64,000 nucleotides of DNA from Alkalimonas cellulosilytica (lineage in GTDB: Bacteria > Pseudomonadota > Gammaproteobacteria > Enterobacterales > Alteromonadaceae), in assembly GCF_036325985.1 (NCBI RefSeq), contig NZ_JAUHLI010000015.1, positions 1 through 64,000 on the forward strand. The letters run 5' to 3'. Numbering within the stretch: the first letter of the stretch is position 1; the number at the start of each line of letters is the position of its first letter. The translations under genes and the position numbers were made by a program. A model generated the notes under the pieces. The model had not been told where the DNA came from. It did no database searches and saw only the letters and a program-made list of their open reading frames with translations. Shown one piece after another: positions 35,501 through 45,195 of this stretch.

Positions 35501-37042
35501 TTACCAGGTTTGGGTGGACTTGAAAGTCTCAACCACGTTTTTCAAACCTGCTTCAATCTCGTCGTTGTAGTTACCGGTTTTGTTGATTTCCGCCATCAGA
35601 CCAGCATGCTCAGACTTGGCATACGACAACAAGGCAGCTTCAAAGTCGCCAATCTTGTCGGTTGCTACGTCTTTCATAAAGCCTTTTTCAATGGCATAAA
35701 TCGACAGCGTCATATCCGCTACGCTCATTGGCGCGTACTGCAGCTGCTTCATCAGCTCGGTCACTTTCTGACCGTGCTCCAGCTGGGCGCGGGTCGCGTC
35801 GTCCAGATCAGAAGCAAACTGAGCAAAGGCAGCCAATTCAGTGTACTGAGCCAGCGCCAGACGGATACCACCACCCAATTTCTTAATGGCTTTGGTCTGC
35901 GCTGCACCACCCACCCGCGATACCGAGATACCCGCATTCACCGCAGGGCGAATACCGGCATTGAACAAATCGGTTTCCAGGAAGATCTGACCATCGGTGA
36001 TCGAAATCACGTTGGTTGGTACGAAAGCAGAAACGTCACCGGCCTGGGTTTCGATGATCGGCAGAGCAGTCAGTGAACCGGTTTTGCCTTTCACTTCGCC
36101 ATTGGTCAGACGCTCGACGTAGTCGGCGTTGACGCGTGATGCACGCTCCAGCAAACGGGAGTGCAAATAGAACACATCACCCGGGTACGCTTCACGGCCT
36201 GGCGGACGACGTAACAGCAACGAAATTTGACGGTAAGCAACAGCTTGCTTCGACAAATCATCGTACACGATCAGTGCATCTTCACCGCGGTCACGGAAGT
36301 ATTCACCCATGGTACAGCCGGCATAAGGTGCCAGGAACTGCAGCGCTGCGGCTTCAGAAGCAGAAGCGACCACTACTATGGTGTGCGCCAGGGCGCCGTG
36401 CTCTTCCAGCTTACGCACTACGTTGGCAATGGTGGACGCTTTTTGACCAACCGCCACATAGATACACTTAACGCCGGTGCCTTTCTGGTTGATGATGGCA
36501 TCGATGGCCAGTGCGGTTTTACCGGTCTGACGGTCACCGATCACCAGCTCCCGCTGGCCACGGCCGATTGGGATCATCGAGTCGACTGATTTGTAACCGG
36601 TTTGCAGTGGCTGATCAACCGATTGACGGTCGATAACACCAGGGGCAATTTTTTCAACCGGCTCAAAACGAGCGGCATCGATGCTGCCTTTGCCATCAAT
36701 AGGAGCACCCAGAGTGTTCACTACGCGGCCCAGCAGGGCTTCACCTACAGGAACTTCTAAGATACGGCCAGTGCTTTTAACTTTGGTGCCTTCGGTTAAG
36801 TCCGCGTACGGACCCATGACGACGGCACCGACCGAGTTGCGCTCTAAGTTCAGCGCAATCGCATAACGGCTGCCAGGAAGCTCAATCATCTCACCCTGCA
36901 TACAATCCGCAAGGCCGTTGATCCGAATGATACCGTCCGTGACCTGCACGATGGTACCTTCATTGCGAGCTTCACTGACCACATCGAACTGAGCAATACG
37001 TTGCTTAATCAGTTCGGCTATTTCAGTGGAATTCAGTTGCAT
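35501..37042 (-). CDS. atpA: ATP synthase F1 alpha subunit
   Basis: 513 residues; non-catalytic nucleotide-binding subunit. Walker [10 protein letters not shown] (~169-177), the arginine-finger region ([16 protein letters not shown]), and the N-terminal peptide ([16 protein letters not shown]) that binds delta. Standard length, standard position. Confidence 0.98.
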   Translation of the reverse strand: MQLNSTEIAELIKQRIAQFDVVSEARNEGTIVQVTDGIIRINGLADCMQGEMIELPGSRYAIALNLERNSVGAVVMGPYADLTEGTKVKSTGRILEVPVGEALLGRVVNTLGAPIDGKGSIDAARFEPVEKIAPGVIDRQSVDQPLQTGYKSVDSMIPIGRGQRELVIGDRQTGKTALAIDAIINQKGTGVKCIYVAVGQKASTIANVVRKLEEHGALAHTIVVVASASEAAALQFLAPYAGCTMGEYFRDRGEDALIVYDDLSKQAVAYRQISLLLRRPPGREAYPGDVFYLHSRLLERASRVNADYVERLTNGEVKGKTGSLTALPIIETQAGDVSAFVPTNVISITDGQIFLETDLFNAGIRPAVNAGISVSRVGGAAQTKAIKKLGGGIRLALAQYTELAAFAQFASDLDDATRAQLEHGQKVTELMKQLQYAPMSVADMTLSIYAIEKGFMKDVATDKIGDFEAALLSYAKSEHAGLMAEINKTGNYNDEIEAGLKNVVETFKSTQTW

Positions 37043-37056
37043 ACTCTGTTCCCCAA

Positions 37057-37590
37057 TTAGGACTGCAGCGTGGTGATCAGGCGATCCAGCTTGCCACGGA
37101 TCGAACCATCGATGACCATGTCACCCGCTTTCATTAACATACCGCCGACCACATTCGGATCAACGCTACAGTTCAATTTCACATTACGCGCCAGACGCTT
37201 GGATAACGCAGCAGCCAGTTTTTCCTGCTGAGCGGCATTCAGTTCAGTTGCCGCGATCACATCCACGTTGATTTCACGTTCGTGTTCATCTTTCAGCTCG
37301 GTAAACTGGGCAAATACTTCAGGCAGTGCCAGCAAACGCTGATTTTCAGCCATCATCCGAACCAGATTCTGTGCCGGCTGATCCAGCTGATCAGCACACA
37401 CCTGATTAAACAACGATGCCTGTGTTTCAGCGGTACTGTTGCTTAGCAAAAATGCAGCCATCTGCTGGTCTTTTGCTACTTCAGCAGCAAAAGCCAGCAT
37501 CTGTTGCCAGCCACTGAGGGCGTTGTTGTCACGCGCGTACTCAAAAGCGGCTTTTGCGTAAGGACGAGCAATATTCGTCAAGTTTGACAT
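37057..37590 (-). CDS. atpH: ATP synthase F1 delta subunit
   Basis: 177 residues. Joins the alpha3beta3 head to the b-subunit stator. The N-terminal helical bundle ([16 protein letters not shown]) and the C-terminal [17 protein letters not shown] signature are intact. 12 bp after atpF. Confidence 0.97.
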   Translation of the reverse strand: MSNLTNIARPYAKAAFEYARDNNALSGWQQMLAFAAEVAKDQQMAAFLLSNSTAETQASLFNQVCADQLDQPAQNLVRMMAENQRLLALPEVFAQFTELKDEHEREINVDVIAATELNAAQQEKLAAALSKRLARNVKLNCSVDPNVVGGMLMKAGDMVIDGSIRGKLDRLITTLQS

Positions 37591-37602
37591 GGCTCGCTCC
37601 CG

Positions 37603-38073
37603 TTACAATTCCTGAACCAGTTTTTCCAGAATGTCGCTATGCGCAGCGTCATCAATTTCGCGCTGCAGAATGCGTTCAGCACCTGCAACCGCCAGAGCCG
37701 CCACTTGCTTGCGCAAGTCTTCGCGTAAGCGGCTGCGCTCAGCATCCACTTCGGCCCGCGCCTGAGTCAGGATATGATCCCGCTCTTCGTTGGCTTTGCT
37801 GGTTGCTTCGTCGATCATCTTGCCTTCACGCTTACGTGCTTGCTCGATGATGGCAGCTGCCTGCTCTTTCGCGTCGCGAATAATGTCTTTGGCTTTATCC
37901 TGAGCGATGTGCAGATCTTTTTCTGCCCGATCAGTATGTGCCAGACCTTCGGCGATTTTTTTCTGGCGCTCTTCAATCGCTGCGTTGATCGGTGGCCACA
38001 CAAATTTCAGTGTGAACCACACGAAGACAGCCATCGCAATCGACTGACCTATAAGGGTTGCGTTAATATCCAC
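37603..38073 (-). CDS. atpF: ATP synthase Fo b subunit
   Basis: 156 residues: one N-terminal membrane helix (~7-25) then a long charged dimeric coiled coil ([18 protein letters not shown] onward), the peripheral stalk. Identical length to the E. coli subunit. Confidence 0.97.
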   Translation of the reverse strand: MDINATLIGQSIAMAVFVWFTLKFVWPPINAAIEERQKKIAEGLAHTDRAEKDLHIAQDKAKDIIRDAKEQAAAIIEQARKREGKMIDEATSKANEERDHILTQARAEVDAERSRLREDLRKQVAALAVAGAERILQREIDDAAHSDILEKLVQEL

Positions 38074-38110
38074 AACGAGCCTCCTTTAAAAGTTGGTTAT
38101 CGGGGGACTC

Positions 38111-38386
<276 letters not shown>

Positions 38387-38408
38387 TTAAAGGTTAAAAC
38401 AACTAAAA

Positions 38409-39254
<846 letters not shown>

Positions 39255-39266
39255 TCATCCTAATTA

Positions 39267-39644
39267 TCAATGTTTAAAGAAAAAAACGGCCGACCATTGC
39301 GCCAGTAGGGTGACGATGTAGCTGGTGAGTAGTGCAGAGGCCACTACATCATCCTGTCGCATCACCCCGATAAATAATCCAATCGTCAGCAAAATTTTTA
39401 GCGCATGGCCACGCATAAATGATGTGCGGGCCTGATCGGCACTGCCTTGCGTTAAATAGCGAAACGCAAAGAGTGCAAATACTAAATTTGGCAAGGCAGC
39501 GATCAGGCCACCCTGCAAGGCGGAATACCCCGCCTGTGCCCCCTGCAACAGCAAAAAAAGCAGCGACATCAAAGCTGCAACCAGCACCTGAGCAGCAATC
39601 AACTGGTAGGCAGAAACTCGTACCTGACGTGCTGTTGGCTGCAT
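39267..39644 (-). CDS. atpI: ATP synthase protein I
   Basis: The ATG at 39644 with GGAG upstream is preferred to the ATG at 39665, giving 125 residues with four hydrophobic helices. AtpI assists c-ring assembly. First gene of the operon; it is weakly conserved, so the name rests on position and topology. Confidence 0.88.
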   Translation of the reverse strand: MQPTARQVRVSAYQLIAAQVLVAALMSLLFLLLQGAQAGYSALQGGLIAALPNLVFALFAFRYLTQGSADQARTSFMRGHALKILLTIGLFIGVMRQDDVVASALLTSYIVTLLAQWSAVFFFKH

Positions 39645-39697
39645 CCTGGCTCCATTGTTAACCACAGTGCCGGTTTCAGGGGTAAAAAACCTGCGTA

Positions 39698-39725
39698 AGT
39701 ATACTTATCTTGCCTTAATTTGCAA
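39698..39725 (-). promoter_or_regulatory. Probable main promoter of the atp operon
   Basis: On the minus strand: -35 TTGCAA (39725-39720), 16-bp spacer, -10 TATACT (39703-39698). It lies ~54 bp before the atpI start, in the only gap between parB and atpI. Confidence 0.6.
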
Positions 39726-39770
39726 CCAAAAGCGGCGTAGTCCCGAGGATAAGCACAAAGCCCGTACGCC

Positions 39771-40649
39771 TTAATCTGTCTGGCCTTGCCATTGCATTTT
39801 ACTGAGTATTTGCTCCAGCTCTGCCAGACTGGAATAGGCAATCACCATTTTGCCTTTACCTTTGCGGTTGTAATCAATTTGCACCGGCGCCGCCAGATGC
39901 TCACTAAGCCGGGTTTCCAGCGCTGTCACATCCGGATCTTTTCGCACAGCGGGTTTTTCTGCCGGTGGCTGCAACAAGCGACGCACCAGATTTTCGGTTT
40001 CACGCACGGTCAGTTGTTTGGCGGCGACCAGGCGGCCGGCATCCGATTGTTGCTCACCATCCAGTGCCAGCAATGCCCTGGCATGGCCCATATCGATATC
40101 ACCATGCTCAAGCAGCACTTTAACGTCATCATTCAGTTGATTGAGGCGCAATAAATTGGTGATGCTGGTACGGGACTTACCCACCGCATCCGCGACTTGC
40201 TGATGGGTCAGTTCAAATTCGGTCAGCAGCCGCTCCAGTGCCACCGCTTCTTCCATCGCGTTCAGATCTTCGCGCTGAATATTTTCAATCAGAGCAATGG
40301 CAACCGCTGCCTCATCCGGTACATCGCGTACAATACAGGGCACTTCACTCAGTTGTGCCAGCTGGGATGCCCGCCAGCGCCGTTCCCCGGCGATGATTTC
40401 ATAACTGTCATTTGCAACTTTACGCACGACGATGGGTTGGATCACGCCCTGAGCACGAATGGACAGTGCCAAATCTTCCAGTGCCTGTTGCGACATGTCT
40501 TTACGCGGTTGGTACTTGCCCGGATGCAGGAATTCGATGGCCAGCTTTTGCAGTTCGGTACTGTTACTGCGGTTGCCTTGTTCGGCTGGCTGACTGGCGG
40601 TCAACAATGCGTCCAGTCCCCGGCCAAGCCCTCGTTTTTTTACCACCAT
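39771..40649 (-). CDS. parB: Chromosome-partitioning protein ParB
   Basis: 292 residues. ParB binds parS and spreads using CTP. N-terminal ParB/Srx-type nuclease-fold domain with the CTP-binding GERRWRAS box; central helix-turn-helix (THQQVADAVGKSRTSITNLLRL); C-terminal dimerisation domain. It is 14 bp downstream of parA, same operon as rsmG and mnmG. Two matching parS sites are in recF (62464-62479, 63088-63103). Confidence 0.97.
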   Translation of the reverse strand: MVVKKRGLGRGLDALLTASQPAEQGNRSNSTELQKLAIEFLHPGKYQPRKDMSQQALEDLALSIRAQGVIQPIVVRKVANDSYEIIAGERRWRASQLAQLSEVPCIVRDVPDEAAVAIALIENIQREDLNAMEEAVALERLLTEFELTHQQVADAVGKSRTSITNLLRLNQLNDDVKVLLEHGDIDMGHARALLALDGEQQSDAGRLVAAKQLTVRETENLVRRLLQPPAEKPAVRKDPDVTALETRLSEHLAAPVQIDYNRKGKGKMVIAYSSLAELEQILSKMQWQGQTD

Positions 40650-40663
40650 CGGTATGTCATTCC

Positions 40664-41470
40664 TTATGATTCGGTCAGTGTGCTTTTCGTCTGTTGGCTG
40701 GTTTTGCTATCGGCCCGGCGCAATAGTTCGCCAGCCAGCGCCAGATAGGCTTTAGCGCCAGTCGAGCTTTTGTCGTAATACATTACCGGTGAGCCAAAAC
40801 TTGGCGCTTCAGCCAGCCGGATATTGCGTGGGATCACAGTACGATACACCTTGTCAGCAAAATGCTGCTTTAACTGCTCGGAGACATCGTTGGCCAGCCG
40901 GTTGCGCGGATCATACATGGTGCGCAAAATACCTTCAATTTTCAAATCAGCGTTCACCACAGCGGCCAGCTGACGAATGGTGTCCATCAACGCGGTTAAG
41001 CCTTCGAGCGCATAATACTCACACTGCATTGGCACCAGCACAGAATCGGCGGCAGCCATGGCATTGACCGTCAGCATATTCAACGAAGGCGGGCAATCGA
41101 TAAAAACAAAATCATAGCTGTTGCGCCAGGGTTTCAGGGCATTGCGCAGCCGGAGCTCACGGGCAAATACATCCATCAGCCGCACTTCGGCGGCTGTCAC
41201 ATCGGAGTTCGCCGCCACCAAATGGTAGCCACCGCTGGTTTCTTTGACCACCACCTGATCCAGTGGTTTTTCGTCCACCAGCAATTCGTAGGCGCTAGCC
41301 GGAACCTCGTATTTATCGACTCCACTGCCCATGGTGGCATTGCCCTGCGGATCCAAATCGATCAGCAATACCTTGCGCTTGGTTGCTGCCATCGACGCAG
41401 CGAGATTCACCGCTGTGGTGGTCTTCCCGACCCCACCTTTTTGGTTAGCAATTGCGATGACTTTTCCCAC
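40664..41470 (-). CDS. parA: Chromosome-partitioning ATPase ParA (Soj)
   Basis: 268 residues; deviant Walker ATPase that moves ParB-parS complexes over the nucleoid and affects DnaA. KGGVGKTTTAVN (~11-22) with both signature lysines, then DLDPQGNATMG and FIDCPPSL. Follows rsmG, as in most gammaproteobacteria. Confidence 0.97.
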   Translation of the reverse strand: MGKVIAIANQKGGVGKTTTAVNLAASMAATKRKVLLIDLDPQGNATMGSGVDKYEVPASAYELLVDEKPLDQVVVKETSGGYHLVAANSDVTAAEVRLMDVFARELRLRNALKPWRNSYDFVFIDCPPSLNMLTVNAMAAADSVLVPMQCEYYALEGLTALMDTIRQLAAVVNADLKIEGILRTMYDPRNRLANDVSEQLKQHFADKVYRTVIPRNIRLAEAPSFGSPVMYYDKSSTGAKAYLALAGELLRRADSKTSQQTKSTLTES

Positions 41471-41493
41471 ACCAACCCCTTGTATGCCTGCTA

Positions 41494-42129
41494 TCAGGCG
41501 GTAATTTTTTTCAGTTCCACCAGATAGCGCTCCGCATCCTGCTCTGGCAGTTTCAGTGTATGTACAGCCGTTACTCTAACAAAATCCACTAAAGCTGCAA
41601 TTTCTTCTTCCACCGCAGCGCCTTTCATGGCCAGAAAACGGCCATTTTCAGCGGGCAAATGCCGGCACCAGTGCAGCATATCATTCAAACTGGCAAAAGC
41701 CCGGCTTAGCACGGCATCGTAGCCTTGCTGTGGTTGATGATCCTCTACCCGGCTTTGCAGTGGCTCAATATTACTTAGCCCCAGCTGGCGTTTCACTTCA
41801 TTTAAAAAGCGAATGCGTTTGCCGAGGCTATCGAGCAACACAAAGTGTTTTTCTGGAAATAAAATTGCCAGCGGCACACCAGGTAAGCCGGGACCGGTAC
41901 CAACATCGATAATATACTGACAATCAGGCTGTTGCAGGTATGGCCCTACCACCAGGCTATCGAGCAAGTGACGTCCGACCATCTGCAGCGGCTCACGCAC
42001 CGAGGTCAAATTGTAGGCTTTATTCCATTTGTGCAGTAACTGCAAAAAACCGATCAGTTGCTCACGCTGCAGTTCACTGACACTCAGGTTGGTTTGCGCC
42101 AGCAAACGATCGAGTTCAGCTCGCAGCAT
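41494..42129 (-). CDS. rsmG: 16S rRNA (guanine-527 N7) methyltransferase
   Basis: 211 residues, SAM-dependent methyltransferase (GidB). SAM-binding motif IIDVGTGPGLPGVPLAI and the second acidic motif VLLDSLGKRI. Starts one base-overlap from the mnmG stop, so it is coupled to it. Loss in other bacteria gives low-level streptomycin resistance. Confidence 0.97.
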   Translation of the reverse strand: MLRAELDRLLAQTNLSVSELQREQLIGFLQLLHKWNKAYNLTSVREPLQMVGRHLLDSLVVGPYLQQPDCQYIIDVGTGPGLPGVPLAILFPEKHFVLLDSLGKRIRFLNEVKRQLGLSNIEPLQSRVEDHQPQQGYDAVLSRAFASLNDMLHWCRHLPAENGRFLAMKGAAVEEEIAALVDFVRVTAVHTLKLPEQDAERYLVELKKITA

Positions 42130-44018
42130 CAGGCCGTTTTCCTTAGTAAGCCTTGTTTTTTCAAGTACACCAGCAGCAACGAGATGGCTGCCGGTGTAAT
42201 GCCCGAAATACGGGTTGCCTGACCGACCGTTTCTGGTTGGGTCTGATTTAATTTTGCTACTACTTCGTTGGACAGCCCTTTCACTTGGCTGTAATCAAAC
42301 TGAGCCGGTAAACGGGTTTGTTCGTGGCGTTTTTGTTTGTCAATTTCGTCCTGCTGCCGTTCAATATAGCCTTGGTATTTGATCTGGATCTCGACCTGCT
42401 CAGCAGCTAATGGATCAATGCTGCCTGTGGCCAACCCTTCGATGGCTACCAGATCGCGATAGTTCACCTCAGGACGACGGATCAATTCTTCCAGGCTCGC
42501 TTCACGGCTTAGCGGTGTTTTAAGCAAGGCATTGACCTTATCAAGGGCCGGATGCTGCGGATGGATCCACTGCTGCTGCAGCCTTTGCCGCTCGAGCGCA
42601 ATCTGTTCCATTTTTTCATTGAACCGGGCCCAGCGCAGATCATCGACCAGACCAAGTTCACGGCCTTTGGCGGTTAAACGGGCATCGGCATTGTCTTCCC
42701 GCAGCATCAAACGGTATTCCGCCCGGCTGGTAAACATGCGGTAGGGCTCTTTGGTTCCCAAAGTGGTGAGATCATCCACCAACACGCCCAGGTAGGCTTG
42801 TTCGCGCCCTGGTGCCCAGCTGTCTTTGCCCTGTACCTGCAAGGCCGCATTTAAACCTGCCAATAGCCCCTGGGCGCCGGCTTCTTCGTAACCAGTAGTG
42901 CCATTGATTTGGCCAGCGAAGAACAAACCACGGATAAATTTGGTTTCCAGTGAGTGTTTCAGATCGCGTGGATCAAAGAAATCGTATTCAATGGCATAGC
43001 CAGGCCGGGTAATGTGCGCATTTTCGAAGCCTTTGATCGAGCGCACCAGCTCGATTTGTATGTCAAACGGCAAACTGGTAGAAATACCGTTCGGATAGAC
43101 TTCATGCGTCGTCAGGCCTTCTGGCTCAACAAAGATCTGATGCTGATCCTTATCGGCAAAGCGCATGATCTTATCTTCAATCGACGGGCAATAACGGGGG
43201 CCAATGCCTTCTATCACACCGGAATACATGGGTGAGCGATCCAAACCACCGCGGATCACGTCGTGGGTGTGCTGGTTGGTGTAAGTAATGTAACAAGGGA
43301 TCTGCCTTGGATGCTGCTCGACCGAACCAATGTAAGAAAACACCGGCAAAGGCGTATCACCTGGCTGTGGCTGCATCACTGAAAAATCAATGCTTCTGGC
43401 ATCAATACGTGGCGGGGTACCTGTTTTTAACCGATCCACCCGAAATGGCAATTCTCGTAAGCGTTTGGCAAGTTCTATTGCCGGAGGATCGCCGGCGCGT
43501 CCACCGCTGTAATTTTGCAAGCCAATATGGATCTGACCACCAAGGAAAGTTCCAGTGGTCAGCACCACGGCTTTAGCCATAAAGCGTAACCCCATCTGAG
43601 TGATTACGCCTTTGACCTGATCGTGCTCGACAATCAGATCATCACAGGCTTGCTGAAAAATAACCAGATTGGGTTGGTTTTCCAAGGTGTGTCGTATCGC
43701 CGCTTTGTACAGCTGACGATCGGCCTGTGCCCGGGTGGCACGTACTGCTGGTCCCTTGGATGCATTCAAAGTGCGAAACTGGATCCCGGCCAGATCCGCA
43801 GCCTGGGCCATAGCTCCGCCTAAGGCATCAATTTCTTTGACCAGGTGCCCTTTACCAATACCCCCGATCGCCGGATTGCAAGACATCAGTCCCAGCGTAT
43901 CAATATTGTGTGTCAGCAACAGCGTCTGCATGCCCATGCGTGCTGAAGCAAGGGCAGCTTCAGTGCCTGCATGGCCGCCGCCAATCACGATCACATCAAA
44001 GGTGGTTTGGTAGTGCAT
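42129..44018 (-). CDS. mnmG: tRNA uridine 5-carboxymethylaminomethyl modification enzyme MnmG
   Basis: 629 residues (GidA). With MnmE it installs cmnm5 on the wobble uridine of several tRNAs. FAD-binding [10 protein letters not shown] (~13-22) near the N-terminus, the [20 protein letters not shown] segment and the GIDA signatures are intact. Adjacent to oriC as in E. coli, with transcription directed away from the origin. Its partner mnmE is 11 kb away on the other side of the origin. Confidence 0.98.
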   Translation of the reverse strand: MHYQTTFDVIVIGGGHAGTEAALASARMGMQTLLLTHNIDTLGLMSCNPAIGGIGKGHLVKEIDALGGAMAQAADLAGIQFRTLNASKGPAVRATRAQADRQLYKAAIRHTLENQPNLVIFQQACDDLIVEHDQVKGVITQMGLRFMAKAVVLTTGTFLGGQIHIGLQNYSGGRAGDPPAIELAKRLRELPFRVDRLKTGTPPRIDARSIDFSVMQPQPGDTPLPVFSYIGSVEQHPRQIPCYITYTNQHTHDVIRGGLDRSPMYSGVIEGIGPRYCPSIEDKIMRFADKDQHQIFVEPEGLTTHEVYPNGISTSLPFDIQIELVRSIKGFENAHITRPGYAIEYDFFDPRDLKHSLETKFIRGLFFAGQINGTTGYEEAGAQGLLAGLNAALQVQGKDSWAPGREQAYLGVLVDDLTTLGTKEPYRMFTSRAEYRLMLREDNADARLTAKGRELGLVDDLRWARFNEKMEQIALERQRLQQQWIHPQHPALDKVNALLKTPLSREASLEELIRRPEVNYRDLVAIEGLATGSIDPLAAEQVEIQIKYQGYIERQQDEIDKQKRHEQTRLPAQFDYSQVKGLSNEVVAKLNQTQPETVGQATRISGITPAAISLLLVYLKKQGLLRKTA

Positions 44019-44072
44019 CTGGTGCCTCGAATGATTACGCTACGAATTCGCTACTAAGCAAAAAGGGCACGT

Positions 44073-44102
44073 ATTGTACCCTGTTTCATAGCGTGGAACC
44101 AA
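44073..44102 (-). promoter_or_regulatory. mnmG promoter next to the origin
   Basis: Minus strand -35 TTGGTT (44102-44097), 18-bp spacer, -10 TACAAT (44078-44073). It ends 17 bp from the first GATC repeat of the unwinding region, matching E. coli, where gidA transcription aids origin opening. Confidence 0.55.
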
Positions 44103-44118
44103 CCTGAAAATTAGCTTA

Positions 44119-44175
44119 GATCCTTAAGATCACTAAAGATCTAATTAAAGGATCTTTTTAAAGATCTTTTATTAC
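44119..44175. repeat. DNA unwinding element with GATC-led AT-rich 13-mers
   Basis: Five GATC-led repeats start at 44119, 44128, 44138, 44151 and 44163. The last three (GATCTAATTAAAG, GATCTTTTTAAA, GATCTTTTATTAC) are spaced 13 and 12 bp and match the E. coli GATCTNTTNTTTT 13-mers. Confidence 0.85.
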
Positions 44176-44306
44176 TGTTACTACTAAGCAACTGGTTTTC
44201 AGTGAGTAAGGGAAATTTAATCAGAAAGATCATTGCATTAGATCCGATCGGATCCTGTGATCAAGGTCGGATCCTGTAGGATCTAACCTATGGATAACCA
44301 TGCTAG

Positions 44307-44315
44307 TTATCCACA
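44307..44315 (+). promoter_or_regulatory. Consensus DnaA box
   Basis: TTATCCACA, perfect match. Strongest box in the origin; a one-mismatch box in the opposite direction (TATGGATAA) lies 10 bp upstream at 44289-44297. Confidence 0.9.
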
Positions 44316-44379
44316 TGGTGGTGTGCGATGATTTCTATAAAGAGGATAAATACAGTTTGTTATTAGGTTTATACCTTAT

Positions 44380-44388
44380 TTATGCACA
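44380..44388 (+). promoter_or_regulatory. DnaA box
   Basis: TTATGCACA fits the TTATNCACA consensus. Confidence 0.75.
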
Positions 44389-44462
44389 AAAATAAGTTTT
44401 ACAACTAAAATCTGTGTGTAAGCTGATGGTAAGTGGTGTTCAAGTACGATCAAAGGATCGTG

Positions 44463-44900
44463 CTAACTCAGTTTAGCCAGGTATTCGGGTAGCCAGATCA
44501 GAGCTTGATCCTCCGGTAATTCCGGCATTTGCACATCAATTTCCAATGCTGGCAGCAGCAGTCTGGCACCCAGTTGCTGCAATAAAGCCGACATGGTTCT
44601 GCCCGCCTGGCAAAAAGTATCGTAGCTGGAATCACCTAAAGTGATCACAGCAAAGGAAATTGTGGTAAGATCTGGCCGATCTTGTGCTAATCGATCCGCG
44701 AAGGGTTGAATATTATCAGGCAGATCCCCTGCGCCATAAGTGGATGTGATCACCAGCCAGCTGTTGCTGTCGTTGAGTTGATCCAATTCAGGAGTTAACT
44801 GAAGCTGCGCTTCAAAGCCTCCTAAAGCCATGGTTTCCGCAACCTGTTCTGCCACATATTCCGCTGCACCCATCTGGCTGCCGACAAGGATTTTGATCAT
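44463..44900 (-). CDS. mioC: MioC-like flavodoxin
   Basis: 145 residues; a short-chain FMN-binding flavodoxin of the MioC type (MIKILVGSQMGAAEYVAE phosphate loop, TSTYGAGDLPDN, ITLGDSSYDTF flavin loops). In E. coli MioC acts as electron carrier for biotin synthase, and its transcription enters oriC. Here too it points into oriC. The gene carries 9 GATC sites, with two more at its start, extending the origin's GATC cluster. Confidence 0.93.
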   Translation of the reverse strand: MIKILVGSQMGAAEYVAEQVAETMALGGFEAQLQLTPELDQLNDSNSWLVITSTYGAGDLPDNIQPFADRLAQDRPDLTTISFAVITLGDSSYDTFCQAGRTMSALLQQLGARLLLPALEIDVQMPELPEDQALIWLPEYLAKLS

Positions 44901-44935
44901 TGATCTGTCCTTTGGTTTGTTGAATGTTTGACTAT

Positions 44936-45065
44936 ACTATACCCGTCGTCTTTCAAAATGCACGGGTGTTGGCTGCGATCGTCCACCCCAATCACTTAGT
45001 ACTGCTAAGCTCATGGGGATGAACGGTCTTGCCGCCTACGCGCATTTAGAAATCCATTGGGTATG
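44936..45065. repeat. Imperfect ~130-bp palindromic element
   Basis: The outer ends are complementary in blocks (ATACCC...TTC..AAATGC against GCATTT..GAA...GGGTAT). Inner blocks also pair: GGCTGCGATCGTCCACCCC against GGGGATGAACGGTC..GCCGCC, and CTTAG against CTAAG at the centre (44996-45010). It has no ORF and fills half of the mioC-deaD gap. The layout is that of a dispersed palindromic repeat or MITE, or a structured RNA; copy number is unknown. Confidence 0.5.
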
Positions 45066-45195
45066 CCATTGGAAGATGATTTGGCGGTGCAATGGGCATT
45101 GCCGGATTTTTGGTGTTTTTACTGCCTGGCAGGCAAGGTAAAGACCAGAATAGCACAACCATGCTGCCTGCCTGTGTATTGAGGTTTTATTATTT
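45066..45195 (+). promoter_or_regulatory. Probable structured 5' leader of deaD
   Basis: No gene. GGCAGGCA (45128-45135) and its complement TGCCTGCC (45165-45172) can form an 8-bp stem with a 29-nt loop, 23 bp before the start. Cold-shock helicase mRNAs often have long regulatory leaders. Confidence 0.4.

Larger units (their letters stand above)
44103..44462. other. oriC: Chromosomal replication origin oriC
   Basis: Between mnmG and mioC, the E. coli location. There are 14 GATC sites from 44119 to 44459 (about one per 24 bp), an AT-rich unwinding region beside mnmG, DnaA boxes at 44307 and 44380, and near-matches at 44289 (TATGGATAA) and 44413 (TGTGTGTAA). BamHI-type GGATCC repeats cluster at 44241-44275. 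No gene lies inside. I cannot place an IHF or Fis site. No strong DnaA box sits right beside the unwinding region where E. coli has R1. Confidence 0.93.
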
